From an uncultured Reyranella sp. (lineage in GTDB: Bacteria > Pseudomonadota > Alphaproteobacteria > Reyranellales > Reyranellaceae), in NCBI GenBank assembly GCA_937915145.1, contig CALDNT010000094.1:1-64000 (forward strand): a DNA stretch of 64,000 bases, written 5' to 3'. The notes under the pieces are model-generated. The model did no database searches. It saw nothing but the letters and a program-made list of their open reading frames with translations, and was not told where the DNA came from. Position numbers and translations under genes: made by a program. Every line of letters begins with the position of its first letter. The first letter of the stretch is position 1. Shown one piece after another: positions 18,301 through 28,496 of the stretch.

Positions 18301-19233
18301 TCAGTCGAACAAACTCGATACCGACGATTCGTCGGAAATGCGCCTCATCGCCTCGGCCATCAGCGAGGCGATGCTGAGCGGCCGTACGTTGGGTGAAATC
18401 CGCACCGCCTCGGTCGGCTGGATCGAGTCGGTGATGACCAGCTTCTCCAGCGGCGAGGCGGCGACGCGGGCCACCGCGCCACCCGACAGCACGCCATGGG
18501 TGACGTAGGCCGACACCGACTTGGCGCCCTGGTCCATCAGGGCGACGGAGGCATTGCACAATGTGCCCGCCGAGTCGACGATATCGTCGATCAGGATGCA
18601 GTCGCGCCCCTTGACGTCGCCGATCACGTTCATGACTTCGCTGACGCCGGCCTGCTCGCGGCGCTTGTCGATGATGGCGAGGTCGGCGTCGATGCGCTTG
18701 GCAATCGCACGGGCGCGCACCACGCCGCCGACGTCCGGCGACACGACGGTGAGGTCGCGGTTGGGCAGCGTTTCCTTGATGTCCTTGCTGAACACCGGGC
18801 CGGCATAAAGGTTGTCGACGGGGATGTCGAAGAAGCCCTGGATCTGTGCGGCATGAAGGTCGAGCGTCAGCACGCGGTGGGCGCCGGCGTTGGTGATCAG
18901 GTTGGCCACCAGTTTGGCCGTGATCGGCGTGCGCGAACCGGTCTTGCGATCCTGCCGGGCGTAGCCGTAGTAGGGCATCACCGCGGTAATGCGCCGGGCC
19001 GAACTGCGGCGGAGCGCGTCGATGGTGATCAGCAGCTCCATCATATGGTCGTTGGCCGGGGAACTGGTCGACTGCAGGACGAACATGTCCTCGCCACGCA
19101 CGTTCTCCAGGATCTCGACGAAGATCTCGTTGTCCGAGAAGCGCCTGATGTTGGCCTTGACCAGCGGCAACGCCAGCTTGGCGGAGATGGCTTCCGCCAG
19201 CGGTCGGTTGCTGTTGCCGGTGAGAATCTTCAT
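18301..19233 (-). CDS. prs: Ribose-phosphate pyrophosphokinase
   Basis: PRPP synthase makes 5-phosphoribosyl-1-pyrophosphate from ribose-5-phosphate and ATP for purine, pyrimidine, histidine and NAD synthesis. The 310-residue product has [10 protein letters not shown] near the start, the ATP-site region [24 protein letters not shown], and [24 protein letters not shown]. The PRPP loop is [14 protein letters not shown]. The length matches the class I enzyme. It is followed by rplY after 79 bases. Confidence 0.96.
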   Translation of the reverse strand: MKILTGNSNRPLAEAISAKLALPLVKANIRRFSDNEIFVEILENVRGEDMFVLQSTSSPANDHMMELLITIDALRRSSARRITAVMPYYGYARQDRKTGSRTPITAKLVANLITNAGAHRVLTLDLHAAQIQGFFDIPVDNLYAGPVFSKDIKETLPNRDLTVVSPDVGGVVRARAIAKRIDADLAIIDKRREQAGVSEVMNVIGDVKGRDCILIDDIVDSAGTLCNASVALMDQGAKSVSAYVTHGVLSGGAVARVAASPLEKLVITDSIQPTEAVRISPNVRPLSIASLMAEAMRRISDESSVSSLFD

Positions 19234-19378
19234 GGATCGCGTCCTCTGGCGCCGGGTGGGATCGCGTTAAGTCTTTGATCTAGAACGACAAAACGGCCAT
19301 CCCGGGCCGCGACGCGGCGGACAATACCAATGTGGGCGGGCCGTGTAAACGCCCTGAAATCAAGCCTTTACCGGCCTG

Positions 19379-20851
19379 TCATCCGCCATGCGGCTGGGCC
19401 ACGAACGGCCACTGTCCGCGATCGATCTTGGTGTAGGGCAGCAGCGACCAGTCGGGCACCAGGGCGCCCGGGGCGGCGACATAGACCACTTCACTGGCGA
19501 TCGGTGCATAGGCGGCATGGAAGTGCTGCATCGACTTCACCACGACCACCTTCTTGGTCGAGGGGTCGACGCCCAGCTTGGTGAAGCAGTCGAGGCTGTG
19601 GCATTGCGAGCGCTTGGAATTGACGATAACGGTGACGCCCTCGATCTGCAGGGCCGCTGCGTCGCCGATCGGGCTGGTGCCCTTGCGCGCGCCGCCAAAC
19701 TGGATGGCGAGGTCCCGGCCGAGCTTCAGTACCTTGGCGCGGGCGTCGATCGGCGGACCGGACTGCGGTCCGAGCTTGCCGCCGAGGCGGATGTCGAGTT
19801 CGGCGCCTTCGCCGACCTCAAAGGCCAGCTTTACGGCGCCGGGATCCCAGAACATCGCAATGGCGGCGTCCTTCACCTTGCCGTCGAGCAGTGCCTGCAG
19901 GACGAAGGTCGAATCCGATGCCGCGCCGCCGCCGGCATTGTCCGACACGTCGGCCAGCACCATGGGCTTGGGCAGGTTGTGCGAGCTCACACGCGCCATC
20001 GCGGCTGCGAGCGTCACGTAGGGCGGCTGCGTGGCCTCGCGCATGGCGAAGAATTCCTGGCCGAGTTCCTTTGCCAGCCTCTCGGCTTTGGGCCTGTCGC
20101 CGTCGGTGACGGCGATCAGCTTGCTGCTCATCTCCTTGATGTCCGACCACGGGAAGCCGTGGGCGATCGAGAGTGAGAGCACACCATCCTTGCCTTCCAT
20201 CGCCATCAATTTGTCGACGAAGCCGCGCATCGGCTGGCGGGTGGTGTGGAACACACCGATCATGCGGCAATCCCACGCCGCCATCACTGGCCTGGTACGG
20301 CCTTCTATGGCGCCTTCCATGACGTTGAACAGATCGTCGGCGCGGTCCGATACGTCGACATGGGGATATTCCTTGAACAACACCAGCACCGTGGCGTCGC
20401 GCATGGTGCCGTCGCCGATGTTGCAATGGAGGTCGAGTTCGACGCCGACTGGAACCACCGGACCCACGACCTTGCGCACATGCGCCAGCAGGTCGCTTTC
20501 GCAGTCGTCGTAGCCTTCGGCCACCATGGCGCCGTGCATGGAGAGGAACACGCCGTCGACCGGCAGCGCCGCCTTGAGATCGGCCACGATCTCGTCACGG
20601 AAGGCCTCATAGACCTTCTTCACTGTCCGGCCGGCGGGCTGGGCGAAGGCGCAGAGGCTTTCAACCACCTGCCAACCCTTGGCCTCGGCCCGGCTGCGCC
20701 AGACGGCGAGCGGCGCGCCGAACATCGGCACGTTCGCGCCGTAGCTGCCCTTGCGGAAAAGGCAGGTCTCCTCGAACAGACCTTGGCCGGTCGGGATCGA
20801 CGCGAAGGTATTGGTCTCAGTGCCGAGGCAGGCCGTAAAGATCTTTTTCAT
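19379..20851 (-). CDS. M81 family metallopeptidase (MlrC/microcystinase C-like)
   Basis: The 490-residue product begins KKIFTACLGTETNTFASIPTG, the family start with the conserved glutamate/asparagine block. It contains DGVFLSMHGAMVAEGYDDCESDLL and VPVGVELDLHCNIGDGTMRDATVLVLFKEYPHVD, which hold the probable zinc-binding Asp and His residues. The C-terminal MlrC domain (DVSDNAGGGAASDSTFVLQALLDG) is present. MlrC of sphingomonads hydrolyses linear microcystin products; most homologues act on unknown peptides or amides. A cluster of TGTCGC half-sites lies in the 365 bases upstream. Confidence 0.88.
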   Translation of the reverse strand: MKKIFTACLGTETNTFASIPTGQGLFEETCLFRKGSYGANVPMFGAPLAVWRSRAEAKGWQVVESLCAFAQPAGRTVKKVYEAFRDEIVADLKAALPVDGVFLSMHGAMVAEGYDDCESDLLAHVRKVVGPVVPVGVELDLHCNIGDGTMRDATVLVLFKEYPHVDVSDRADDLFNVMEGAIEGRTRPVMAAWDCRMIGVFHTTRQPMRGFVDKLMAMEGKDGVLSLSIAHGFPWSDIKEMSSKLIAVTDGDRPKAERLAKELGQEFFAMREATQPPYVTLAAAMARVSSHNLPKPMVLADVSDNAGGGAASDSTFVLQALLDGKVKDAAIAMFWDPGAVKLAFEVGEGAELDIRLGGKLGPQSGPPIDARAKVLKLGRDLAIQFGGARKGTSPIGDAAALQIEGVTVIVNSKRSQCHSLDCFTKLGVDPSTKKVVVVKSMQHFHAAYAPIASEVVYVAAPGALVPDWSLLPYTKIDRGQWPFVAQPHGG

Positions 20852-21214
20852 TGGGCAGGGGTACTCACTGGGACATTTCTTCGGACGCTAAGGCGAAAGT
20901 CCCATGTCGCACCGGCCGGCGGCAAGTGCCTGTTACATCGGTCTTTTTCGCTGCGATCCGCAACGGCGCATGTCGCGTGAAACGCGACATTCTCAAATTG
21001 CCATGCGGTGCGACAATGACCGTGACGTGTGCCAACGCCGGCACAGGCAAAGAGAGGGCGGGAGCGGAATCGACCATCGCCGGCAAGCTACGAAAACTCC
21101 CGGGGCCAAGTCGAATCGCGCTTTTGCGGGCGGTGCCTCTGCAAGCACTTGAGGCTCAACGATCTTTTCCAGGCGTGTCGTGCTGTCGACTATTTTCCAG
21201 ACAGGTTGTCGCAG
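20852..21214. other. 363-bp intergenic region upstream of the M81 peptidase gene
   Basis: No convincing coding frame exists here; the short frames lack ribosome binding sites and family resemblance. The region separates the minus-strand acyl-CoA dehydrogenase gene (ending at 21215) from the minus-strand peptidase gene (starting at 20851), so it should hold the peptidase promoter. Its main visible structure is a set of inverted TGTCGC-containing half-sites between 20904 and 21017, described separately. Confidence 0.6.
20904..21017. promoter_or_regulatory. Cluster of inverted ATGTCGC half-sites (candidate operator)
   Basis: A perfect 9-bp inverted repeat, ATGTCGCGT-GAA-ACGCGACAT, lies at 20970-20990. 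It is flanked by an outer perfect 10-bp inverted pair: TGTCGCACCG at 20905-20914 and CGGTGCGACA at 21006-21015. All four arms share the core (A/T)TGTCGC. The cluster starts 53 bases upstream of the minus-strand peptidase gene, a position suited to a repressor or activator. The regulator is unknown and none is encoded beside it. Confidence 0.45.
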
Positions 21215-22840
21215 TCAGGCCGCCAAAGCGCGGTCCATCAATCCAATCTCGGCATTACCGAGGTCGGCGGTGCCGAACTGGGCAAAGTGGCCCGCGCCCA
21301 GCCGCGTCTCGCCATAGAGCGTGGCGAAGGGCGAGCCGGCCTCGACCAGCGCGGCAAGTGCTGCGATGCGGGCCAGACCCTCGCACAGGAAGCGCGCGCG
21401 GCGCTCGGCCTCGGCCGATTTCAGCGTGCGCTCCAGCGCCTGGGCGAGCGGCGCCACATTGAAGGCCTGGGACGCCATGCGGACGAGGCGCGATAGGGTG
21501 TCCATCGCGGCGTCGGGGTGGCGGCCGGCAGCACGCAGCACATCGAGCGCCATGACATTGCCCGAGCCTTCCCAGATTGCGTTGAGCGGCGCCTCGCGAT
21601 AGTAGCGGGCGAGCGGCAGATCCTCGGTGTAGCCGTTGCCGCCGAGGCACTCGAGCGATTCGTAGACCACCTGCGGCGTGCTCTTGCACACCAGGAACTT
21701 GACCGCGGGCGTCAGCAGCCGCGCGTAGGCCGCCTCGCGCGGGTCCGACGCGGCATGGTCGGCCGCATGGGTGAGACGGAACACCAGCGCCACCTGGGCC
21801 TCGAGTTCGAGGGCGAGGTCGGCGGCAACGGCACGCATCGCCGGCTGATCGGACAGTCGTCGCTGGAACACCGTGCGGTTGCGGATGTGGTGCACCGCCT
21901 GGCTGAGCGCGATGCGCATCTGGCCAGCCGAGGCGATGGCGCAGTCGAGGCGCGTGAGGTTCACCATCTCGATGATGGTGCGCACGCCTGCGCCCTCGGG
22001 GCCGACCCGTTCGGCGTAGGCGGCATGGAACTCGACCTCGGATGAGGCGTTCGACTTGTTGCCGAGCTTGTCCTTCAGCCGCTGGAATCGAATGTTGTTG
22101 TGGCCGCCGTCGGGCCTATGGCGCGGCATCAGGTAGCAGGTCAGACCGCCAGTTGCCTGGGCGAGCACCAGGAAGGCATCGCACATCGGCGCCGACATGA
22201 ACCATTTGTGGCCGGTGATCTCGACATGATCGCCGCGCGTCACCGCCTGGGTGATGTTGGCCCGCACATCGGTGCCACCCTGACGTTCGGTCATGCCCAT
22301 GCCCAAGGTTACGCCGTCTTTTTCCCACCACGGTAGCGCGCGCGGATCGTAGGTGCGCGACAAAATCCTGGGCTGCCACTTTTCGAGCAGTGCCGGCTCG
22401 GCGCGCAGCGCTCCGATACAGGCATGGGTCATGGTGATGGGACAGAGATGGCCACTTTCGGCCTGGGTGGCGAGATAGAGTCGGACGGCCCGGCTGCCGA
22501 GCGGGGCCTGCGGAGCGCTGCCGTCGTGGGCCGCAGCGTGAATACCGTGGCCGATGCTCTTGGCCATCAACGCGTGATAGGCGGGGTGGAATTCGACCAG
22601 GTCGAGGCGATTTCCCTTGCCGTCCATCGTTCGAAGCTTGGGCGGATTCTCGTTGGCGATCCGGCCGAGATCGAGCGTCTCGGCCGCGCCGTAGTCGCGA
22701 CCGCAGGCCGACAGCGCCTCGGCGTCGAGGCCGAGGCGCGTGGCTGCATCGACCAGCGGCCGGTCCGCAGCGAACAGGTCGACGTCGCCGAAGGCGGGTG
22801 ACTGGTTGAACGAGGCGTCTTCGAGCAGGCCGGAGTTCAT
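21215..22840 (-). CDS. AidB-like acyl-CoA dehydrogenase
   Basis: The 541-residue protein belongs to the AidB subgroup, shown by its start NQSPAFGDVDLFAADRPLV, the long N-terminal region before the dehydrogenase core, and its length equal to E. coli AidB. FAD/substrate blocks include GMGMTERQGGTDVRAN, ITGHKWFMSAPMCDAFLVLAQ, LGNKSNASSEVEF and YESLECLGGNGYTEDLPLARYYREAPLNAIWEGSGNV with the RYYREA region. E. coli AidB binds DNA and FAD and is induced by alkylation; whether this protein does so is not known. It is followed by a separate promoter region. Confidence 0.9.
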   Translation of the reverse strand: MNSGLLEDASFNQSPAFGDVDLFAADRPLVDAATRLGLDAEALSACGRDYGAAETLDLGRIANENPPKLRTMDGKGNRLDLVEFHPAYHALMAKSIGHGIHAAAHDGSAPQAPLGSRAVRLYLATQAESGHLCPITMTHACIGALRAEPALLEKWQPRILSRTYDPRALPWWEKDGVTLGMGMTERQGGTDVRANITQAVTRGDHVEITGHKWFMSAPMCDAFLVLAQATGGLTCYLMPRHRPDGGHNNIRFQRLKDKLGNKSNASSEVEFHAAYAERVGPEGAGVRTIIEMVNLTRLDCAIASAGQMRIALSQAVHHIRNRTVFQRRLSDQPAMRAVAADLALELEAQVALVFRLTHAADHAASDPREAAYARLLTPAVKFLVCKSTPQVVYESLECLGGNGYTEDLPLARYYREAPLNAIWEGSGNVMALDVLRAAGRHPDAAMDTLSRLVRMASQAFNVAPLAQALERTLKSAEAERRARFLCEGLARIAALAALVEAGSPFATLYGETRLGAGHFAQFGTADLGNAEIGLMDRALAA

Positions 22841-22888
22841 GGCCCGATACTACGCCAAGCCAGGGAGGACGCTAGCGATCGTCCCGCG

Positions 22889-23104
22889 TCAGCCACCGCC
22901 GCCATACTTGAAGGAAAGCTTAACTTTGGCCCGGTAGGCCGAGACCTTGCCCTTCTCGATGACGAGGTCCTGCTCGACGACCTCGGCGACACGCAGGTCA
23001 CGCAGCGATTTCGCAGCCCGTTCGACCGCGGCCTTTGCCGCTTTCTCCCAGGAGTCGCTGCTGGTCCCGACGAGTTCGATCACCTTGTAGACGCTCTCTG
23101 CCAT
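22889..23104 (-). CDS. Dodecin family flavin-binding protein
   Basis: This 71-residue protein begins MAESVYKVIELVGTSSDSWEKAAKAAVERAAKSL, the classic dodecin pattern. The SDSWEKA tryptophan would stack on flavin in the dodecameric shell, and VSAYRAKVKLSFKY forms the last strand. Dodecins store or buffer flavin. GGGAGG seven bases before the ATG at 23104 fixes the start, although six more codons are open upstream. It lies just upstream of the acyl-CoA dehydrogenase (FAD) gene in the same direction, separated by 48 bases. Confidence 0.92.
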   Translation of the reverse strand: MAESVYKVIELVGTSSDSWEKAAKAAVERAAKSLRDLRVAEVVEQDLVIEKGKVSAYRAKVKLSFKYGGGG

Positions 23105-23236
23105 GTGAGCCTCCCTGGACACGACTGTGCCGTTTGAAGCGGCGCCGGGTCAGGGGGAGGCTCGGCAGCGGCTGCGTTGCTGGCCTTTTCCTTATAGCGG
23201 AACGGAGCCTAGCACGACTGCGCCAAGCGGCTCAAA

Positions 23237-24889
23237 TCAGGCGGCGAACTTTCCGAACTCCCAGTTGCGGCCGGGTGCAGCTGAGAACAGCGCCTTGGTG
23301 TAGTCGTCCCGCGGTGCGCCGAATACCTGCTCGGCCGAACCATACTCGACGATGCGGCCCTTGCTCATCACCGCGACGTAGTCGCAGATTTGCGCCGCGA
23401 CGCGTAGATCGTGGGTGATGAACAGCACCGCGAGATTGAGCCTGACGCGGATTTCGTCGAGCAGCTCCAGCACCTGCTTCTGCACCGACACGTCGAGGGC
23501 GGAGACCGCCTCGTCGGCAATCAGCAGTTCCGGCTCCATGGCCAGCGCGCGGGCGATACAGATGCGCTGGCGTTGGCCGCCGGAGAACTGGTGCGGATAG
23601 CGGTCGAGGGAATTGGGATCGAGCCGCACGGTCTCCATGAGATTGCGCGCGCGGTCCAGAGCCTCGTCACGCTTGAGACCAAAGTTCATCGGGCCTTCGA
23701 TGATCGAATCGCCCACAGTGATCCGTGGGTTCATCGAACGATAGGGGTCCTGGAATACGATCTGCACGCGCCGCCGGTGCGGCCGGAGCTTTCTGGCCGA
23801 CATGGTGGCGATCTCGGTGTCGCCGAGGAACACCTTGCCTTCGGTCGGGTCGATCAGGCGGGCGATGCAGCGCGCCACCGTCGACTTGCCCGAGCCCGAT
23901 TCACCCACGATACCGAGTGTCTCGCCTTTGCGGATGTCGAGATCGACGTCGACCGCGGCCTTCACCACGCGGGCCTTCTGGAAAAAGGCGTTGCCGGAGT
24001 AGGTCTTGCCGAGCTTTTCGGTGCGCAAGACGGTGGTGCCGTCCCGGCGCACGCCACGGTGAGCGGGATGAATCGACGGCACCGAGGAAATCAGCATCTT
24101 GGTGTAGCTGTGCTCCGGCCGCGACAGGATCTTCTCGGTCGGGCCGACTTCAACCAGTTCGCCCCAGCGCAGCACCGCCACGCGATGGGCAATCTCAGCA
24201 ACCACACCGAAATCGTGGGTGATGAACAGAACGCCGGTGCCCTCGCCGGCCTGCAGTTCGGCGATCAGCTTCAGGATTTCGGCCTGGGTCGTGACGTCGA
24301 GTGCGGTCGTGGGCTCGTCGGCGATCAGCAGCACCGGATCGAGCACCAGCGCCATGGCGATCATGATGCGCTGGCGCTGGCCGCCTGAAAGCTGGTGCGG
24401 ATAGGAGGCGTAGATTCGCTCCGGCTCCGGCAGCTTCACGCGATCGAGGATGGCGATGATCTTGGCCTTGCGCTCGGCGGCGTCGAGCTTGGTGTGGGTC
24501 TCCAGCACCTCGTCGATCTGCAGGCCGCAGGTCATGACCGGATTGAGTGCGGTCATCGGTTCCTGGAAGATCATCGACATGCGGGTGCAGCGCAGCTCGC
24601 GCAGGCGCGATTCGTCGGCGGCGAGAATGTTCTCGCCTTCGAGCAGGATCTCGCCCGATGTCGGCTTCAAGGCCTTGGCCAGCAGCCCCATGACCGTGAA
24701 GGCGATGACCGATTTGCCGGAGCCCGATTCCCCCACCAGGCAGACGATCTCGCCGGGACTGACGGTGAAACTCACATTTTCCACCGCGTGGGCGCGGTCG
24801 GCGCCAGCCGGAAGAGAGACGCTGAGATTGCGGACTTCGAGAACAGGTTTCTTAGGGTCGGCCATTGTGCTGGGCATCGTGTTGGGCAT
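23237..24889 (-). CDS. Fused two-domain ABC transporter ATP-binding protein (peptide/nickel family)
   Basis: The 550-residue protein contains two complete ATPase domains in one chain, equivalent to DppD-DppF. Domain 1 has Walker [13 protein letters not shown], signature LSGGQRQRI and Walker [14 protein letters not shown]. Domain 2 has [21 protein letters not shown] and [12 protein letters not shown]. It energises the importer encoded upstream. The ATG overlaps the stop of the permease gene by one base (TGATG). The transported solute cannot be deduced; the family takes peptides, glutathione, opines or nickel chelates. Confidence 0.95.
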   Translation of the reverse strand: MPNTMPSTMADPKKPVLEVRNLSVSLPAGADRAHAVENVSFTVSPGEIVCLVGESGSGKSVIAFTVMGLLAKALKPTSGEILLEGENILAADESRLRELRCTRMSMIFQEPMTALNPVMTCGLQIDEVLETHTKLDAAERKAKIIAILDRVKLPEPERIYASYPHQLSGGQRQRIMIAMALVLDPVLLIADEPTTALDVTTQAEILKLIAELQAGEGTGVLFITHDFGVVAEIAHRVAVLRWGELVEVGPTEKILSRPEHSYTKMLISSVPSIHPAHRGVRRDGTTVLRTEKLGKTYSGNAFFQKARVVKAAVDVDLDIRKGETLGIVGESGSGKSTVARCIARLIDPTEGKVFLGDTEIATMSARKLRPHRRRVQIVFQDPYRSMNPRITVGDSIIEGPMNFGLKRDEALDRARNLMETVRLDPNSLDRYPHQFSGGQRQRICIARALAMEPELLIADEAVSALDVSVQKQVLELLDEIRVRLNLAVLFITHDLRVAAQICDYVAVMSKGRIVEYGSAEQVFGAPRDDYTKALFSAAPGRNWEFGKFAA

Positions 24890-25820
24890 CAGACTTTCTT
24901 GCTCATCTTCGGATCGAGTGTGTCGCGCAGACCGTCGCCCATGATGTTGATCGCCAGCACGGTGAGGGCAAGGAAGATGCCCGGATAAAGGATGTTGTGT
25001 GGGAACACGCGGAACAGCGTGCGACCTTCGGCCATGATATTGCCCCAGCTCGGGATTTCCGGCGGGATGCCGATGCCGAGGAACGACAGGATCGCCTCGG
25101 TTATGATCGCGGCGGCGGCGATGAAAGTGCCCTGAACGATCAGCGGCGCGATGGTGTTGGGCAGGATGTGGCGAAACATCAGGGTCCAGGTCGGCGTGCC
25201 GACCGAGATGGCACCTTCGACATAGGGTTCCTCGCGCACCGACAGCACGACGGAGCGAACCAAGCGGACCACGCGCGGCACGTCGGGCACGACGATGGCG
25301 AAGATCACGGTGATGAGGCCGGCGCGCCAGATCGAGACCAGAGCGATGGCAAGCAATATGCCCGGGATGGCCATCAACCCGTCCATGATTCGCATGATGA
25401 AACCATCGGCCCAGCGGATGTAGCCGGACACCAGGCCGATCACCAGACCTATGGCCACCGATATCGCGGCGACGGCCACGCCGATCATCAGCGAGACGCG
25501 CGTGCCATAGAGCACGCGGCTGTAGACGTCGCGACCGAGGCTATCGGTCCCCATGAGGACAACACGCTTGGCGGTCGAGCCGTCGTCGAGCCTGTAGGTG
25601 ATTTCCGTGCCGGGATTCTTGTTGCGGGATGCCGGGTCGATACGCGTCGGATCCACCGTGCCGAGGTAAGGCGCCAGGATGGCGATGGCCAACATGATCA
25701 GCAGGATGACGCCGCCGAAGATGACGGCCGGATTGCGTAGCGCCAGCGCCCAAAGGCTCTTGCGCTTGGTCGATGCCGCAGCAATCGATGCCGAATCGAC
25801 GACTTCTTCTGATATCGCGC

Positions 25821-25824
<4 letters not shown>
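24889..25824 (-). CDS. ABC transporter permease, DppC-like
   Basis: This 311-residue inner-membrane permease has an N-terminal segment and helix (residues ~34-55) followed by an extended periplasmic loop. Its BPD_transp_1 core includes the EAA loop region (VRSVVLSVREEPYVEGAISVGTPTWTLMFRHILPN). The GTDSLGRDVYSRVLYGTRVSL block is diagnostic of the DppC group. The ATG overlaps the stop of the DppB-like gene by four bases (ATGA), and the gene leads directly into the fused ATPase gene. Confidence 0.95.
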
Positions 25825-26762
<938 letters not shown>

Positions 26763-26783
26763 TGTCTACCAATCGAAGCGGAG

Positions 26784-26809
26784 TCCCGGGCGAGAGGTCT
26801 CGCCCGGGA
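26784..26809 (-). other. Intercistronic hairpin between binding-protein and permease genes
   Basis: TCCCGGGCGAGA at 26784-26795 and its exact complement at 26798-26809 form a 12-bp stem with a two-base spacer. It lies in the 57-bp gap after the binding-protein stop and before the permease start. No uridine run follows, so it is more likely an RNA-processing or stabilising element than a full terminator. In ABC operons such hairpins commonly protect binding-protein mRNA so that it is made in excess over the permeases. Confidence 0.7.
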
Positions 26810-26819
26810 TGTCGCGTTG

Positions 26820-28400
26820 TTACTTCTTCTCGATGTTCCACATCACAGGCACCGGCGCCTTGAGCCAGCCCGAGATGTCGGCGCGGGTTGCGCCGGGGCC
26901 GTACCACTGGCCGAGCCAGCCGAACTGGGCTGTCTCGAGCGCTCGTGCTTGGATGGCTGCCGCCAAGGCCTTGGCCTTGCCCGGATCGGTCTCCTTGGCA
27001 TACTGGTCGCGCAGCTTCTCCATCGTCGGATCGTCGGGCCAGCCGAACCATGCCTTGTCGCCATTGGCGGCGTAGTAGGCGTTGGAAATCGGATTAAGCG
27101 CGTCGGCCGACACCGAATAGGTGTGGAAGACATTCCAGCCGCCCTTGTCGGCCGGCTCCTTCTTGGTGCGCCGCGTGACCAGCGTCTGCCAGTCCATCGA
27201 CTGCATGTCGACTTTGAAGCCGGCCTGCTCGAGCAGCGCCTTGGTCACCGGTGCCATGTTGGTCAGTGCCGGCAACGTGGTCGACTGCATCAGCACGATC
27301 GGTGTGCCGTCGTAGCCCGCCTCCTTCAGAAGCGCCTTGGCCCTCTCGAGGTTGGGCTTGATCAAGATGCCGTCGGGTGCATCCACGGCATTGGGCGTGC
27401 CGCAGATGAAGGACGCGCTGCAGACCTTGTAGTAGGCCGGATCGCCGATCGTGGCCTTGAGGTAGTCTTCCTGGCGCATCGCGTAGAGCGCGGCCTGGCG
27501 GATCTTGGCATTGTCGAACGGCTTCACCTTGTGGTTGAAGCGAATGACGAAGACGTGGCCGAGCGGATTCCAATCGACCAGCTTCACGCCCTTGTCCTTC
27601 TTCAGGATCGGGATCAGGTCGTGCGGTATTTGCTCCAGCATGTCGATCTCGCCGACGATGAGGGCATTCACCTGCTGTTGCGTGTCGGGCATCTCGATGA
27701 CCTCGACGCGGTCGACCTTGACGACTTTGCCGCCAGCGAGACCCGAGGGTGGCTCCGCGCGCGGCTTGTATTTCGTGTTCTTGACGTAGACGTGCCTTTC
27801 GCCGGGCTTCGACGCGGCGTCGTCGTAGATGAACGGACCGGAGCCGACGCGGCTGCTGATCTGCTTGAAGGGATCGGTCTCGGCCACGTCCTTGGGCATC
27901 ATGAAGGGCACGTTCGAGCTTGGCTTGCCGAGCGAGTCGAGCACCAGGCCGTACGGCTCCTTGAGTTCCATGGTGAAGGTCTTGGCGTCGACCGCCTTGA
28001 AGTCCTTGACGAAGTCCATGAGCTTCTGGGCCATGGTGTCGCGCTTGCCCCAGCGCTTGAGCGAAGCGACGCAGTCTTCCGCCGTGACCGGCTTGCCGTC
28101 GTGCCACGCCAGCCCGTCGCGCAGGGTGAAGGTCCACAGCATCTTGTCGGCCGAGACTGTGTATTTATCGACCATCTGCGGCTTGACGGCATTGTTCTCG
28201 TCCATCGCGAACAGCGTATCGTAGACCATGTAGCCGTGGTCGCGCGTGACGTAGGCGGTCGTCCAGATCGGGTCGAGGATGGTCAGATTGCCGTTCTTGA
28301 CGTAGCGCAGGACCTTGCCCTGCGCGAGCGCCGGCCCGGCGGCAGCCAGGATTGCGCCAGCGGCCATTGCCGCGAGCGTTCGTCTCATTACCTGCTTCAT
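26820..28400 (-). CDS. ABC transporter substrate-binding protein, family 5 (copy 1)
   Basis: The 526-residue periplasmic SBP_bac_5 protein has a signal peptide (MKQVMRRTLAAMAAGAILAAAGPALAQ, cleavage after ALA). Family blocks are TILDPIWTTAYVTRDHGYMVYDTLFAMD, YTVSADKMLWTFTLRDGLAWHDGKPVTAEDCVASLKRW and NPLGHVFVIRFNHKVKPFDNAKIRQAALYAM. GGGAGCTGAA before the ATG at 28400 fixes the start. It is a paralogue of the next gene upstream, sharing most motifs. It feeds the DppBC-like permeases encoded downstream. Confidence 0.94.
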   Translation of the reverse strand: MKQVMRRTLAAMAAGAILAAAGPALAQGKVLRYVKNGNLTILDPIWTTAYVTRDHGYMVYDTLFAMDENNAVKPQMVDKYTVSADKMLWTFTLRDGLAWHDGKPVTAEDCVASLKRWGKRDTMAQKLMDFVKDFKAVDAKTFTMELKEPYGLVLDSLGKPSSNVPFMMPKDVAETDPFKQISSRVGSGPFIYDDAASKPGERHVYVKNTKYKPRAEPPSGLAGGKVVKVDRVEVIEMPDTQQQVNALIVGEIDMLEQIPHDLIPILKKDKGVKLVDWNPLGHVFVIRFNHKVKPFDNAKIRQAALYAMRQEDYLKATIGDPAYYKVCSASFICGTPNAVDAPDGILIKPNLERAKALLKEAGYDGTPIVLMQSTTLPALTNMAPVTKALLEQAGFKVDMQSMDWQTLVTRRTKKEPADKGGWNVFHTYSVSADALNPISNAYYAANGDKAWFGWPDDPTMEKLRDQYAKETDPGKAKALAAAIQARALETAQFGWLGQWYGPGATRADISGWLKAPVPVMWNIEKK

Positions 28401-28462
28401 TTCAGCTCCCTTCAATTTTTTCCCACGGAAGAAGGCAGATCGGGACCCGCCTTCATCGGTGG

Positions 28463-28488
28463 GCACGCGGGGCCGGGGCCCCGCGTGC
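28463..28488 (-). other. Intercistronic hairpin between the two binding-protein genes
   Basis: GCACGCGGGGCC at 28463-28474 and its exact complement at 28477-28488 form a 12-bp stem with a two-base spacer. It lies just downstream of the stop of the second binding-protein gene and ~62 bases before the start of the first. No T-run follows on the minus strand. It resembles the hairpin at 26784-26809 in stem length and placement, though not in sequence. Confidence 0.7.
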
Positions 28489-28496
28489 GTCACGGT

